Shown here: positions 63,481-64,000 of the stretch, in pieces | Numbering within the stretch: position 1 is the first letter of the stretch | Layout of the letters: each line of letters opens with the position of its first letter | The notes under the pieces: generated by a model | What the model was told of the DNA's origin: nothing | Database searches by the model: none | Seen by the model: only the letters and a program-made list of their open reading frames with translations | From: Nocardioides rubriscoriae | Lineage (GTDB): Bacteria; Actinomycetota; Actinomycetes; Propionibacteriales; Nocardioidaceae | Direction of reading: 5' to 3' | Assembly: GCF_008087085.1 (NCBI RefSeq) | Contig: NZ_VIYJ01000009.1 | Span: 248,001 to 312,000, forward strand | DNA length: 64,000 nucleotides | Made by a program: the position numbers and the translations under genes

Positions 63481-64000
63481 CGGGCGACTCCTGGAGGTGG
63501 TCGTCGTCGCGGACGATCCGCACGGTCATCGTGGTGGTGCCGACCTTGACCTGCGAGCCCTCGCGCAGCGTGGCGCGGGGGACCTTGCGGCCGTCGACGA
63601 CGATGCCGTTGGTGGAGCCGAGGTCGTGGACCTCGACCAGCGGGTCCTCGCCGTCGCGGCCCAGCGTGATGTTGAACTCGAGGTGGCGCCGGCTGATGCC
63701 GGGGTCGTTGATGCGCAGGTCGGCGTCGGTGCCGCGCCCGACGACCAGCCCGGGGGGCAGCAGGGGGTGCTGGCTGCCGTTGACCTCGATGAGGGCCTGG
63801 GCCCGGCGTACCTGGGTGTGGGTGGCGGTGCCGACGACCTTGGCCTGGGCCTCGCTGCGGATGCGGAAGCGGCCGGTCGTGAGGTCGTCGGCCTGCTCGA
63901 AGCCGATCCGGATCGGCCCGGGGAAGACGTAGGACTGCGTGACGGCGTGCTGCTGGAGCTGGTCGGAGAGCTCGCGCGCCAGCGTCGAGTCGTAGGGCGC
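63473..64000 (-). CDS. fhaA: FHA domain protein FhaA (C-terminal part, truncated by window)
   Basis: The last 175 codons are visible. The first about 60 belong to the N-terminal DUF3662 domain (ARELSDQLQQHAVTQSYVFPGPIRIGFE), and residues from about 90 form the FHA domain (GLVVGRGTDADLRINDPGIS and DLGSTNGIVVDGRKV). In mycobacteria FhaA binds the phosphorylated MviN pseudokinase, so the partner gene may be the one at 18.7 kb. The stop overlaps the fhaB start by 8 nt. Confidence 0.93.
   Translation of the reverse strand, partial: APYDSTLARELSDQLQQHAVTQSYVFPGPIRIGFEQADDLTTGRFRIRSEAQAKVVGTATHTQVRRAQALIEVNGSQHPLLPPGLVVGRGTDADLRINDPGISRRHLEFNITLGRDGEDPLVEVHDLGSTNGIVVDGRKVPRATLREGSQVKVGTTTMTVRIVRDDDHLQESPGV

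Overview
This window is the replication-origin region of a very GC-rich actinobacterium. Gene content and order resemble Nocardioidaceae and Streptomyces: ino1-padR-ponA; cca-DUF6049-murJ-kinase-sigM-trxB-trxA; parB-parA-rsmG-jag-yidC-yidD-rnpA-rpmH; dnaA-dnaN-gnd-recF-dciA-gyrB-gyrA-DUF3566-tRNA-Ile-tRNA-Ala; ppiA-rhomboid-crgA-DUF881-pknB-pknA-pbpA-rodA-pstP-fhaB-fhaA. A Nocardioides-like organism is an inference from gene order, GTG/TTG start use and codon bias; there is no rRNA gene here to confirm it.

Left part (1-14.6 kb): the start of a GT87 mannosyltransferase-like gene coupled to ponA (class A PBP), then padR and ino1. An accessory block follows before cca: a tyrosine phosphatase overlapping a MerR-PP2C fusion, a 1730-residue secreted M6 metalloprotease with PKD repeats, a small membrane protein and an SRPBCC protein. 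From 14.6 to 26.4 kb lies the conserved envelope, stress and redox block: a DUF6049 secreted protein, MurJ, a separate membrane pseudokinase, SigM with its anti-sigma factor, and trxB-trxA behind a near-perfect SigR/SigH-type promoter. A GNAT acetyltransferase, an AlaT-like aminotransferase and a PlsC-like acyltransferase follow.

Centre (26.5-45.8 kb): the partition, ribosome-maturation and membrane-insertion operon on the minus strand (parB to rpmH), with two consensus parS sites. Then come the dnaA gene with DnaA boxes on both sides, dnaN, gnd, recF, dciA, gyrB, gyrA and a DUF3566 protein, followed by tRNA-Ile(GAT), a DLW-39 mini-gene and tRNA-Ala(TGC). Most neighbours overlap by 1-11 nt, so translational coupling is common.

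Right part (45.8-64 kb): an lprG/P55-like lipoprotein-MFS pair, an orphan lipoprotein, an MBL-fold hydrolase, SURF1, DUF3817, a helical-repeat membrane protein, ppiA, a rhomboid protease, a duplicated CrgA, DUF881, and the Ser/Thr kinase, phosphatase and cell-shape cluster, truncated inside fhaA at the window end.

The most notable observations are: (1) six near-consensus DnaA boxes arranged as a tandem 48-bp repeat between the rhomboid and crgA genes, about 20 kb from dnaA, sharing a 15-bp block with a smaller box cluster beside parS upstream of parA; (2) the MerR-PP2C fusion coupled to a tyrosine phosphatase; (3) a pseudokinase separated from MurJ; (4) a CrgA with an internal duplication; (5) a low-GC, rare-codon patch with an inverted repeat inside recF. 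No mobile element, CRISPR array, prophage or biosynthetic cluster was seen.
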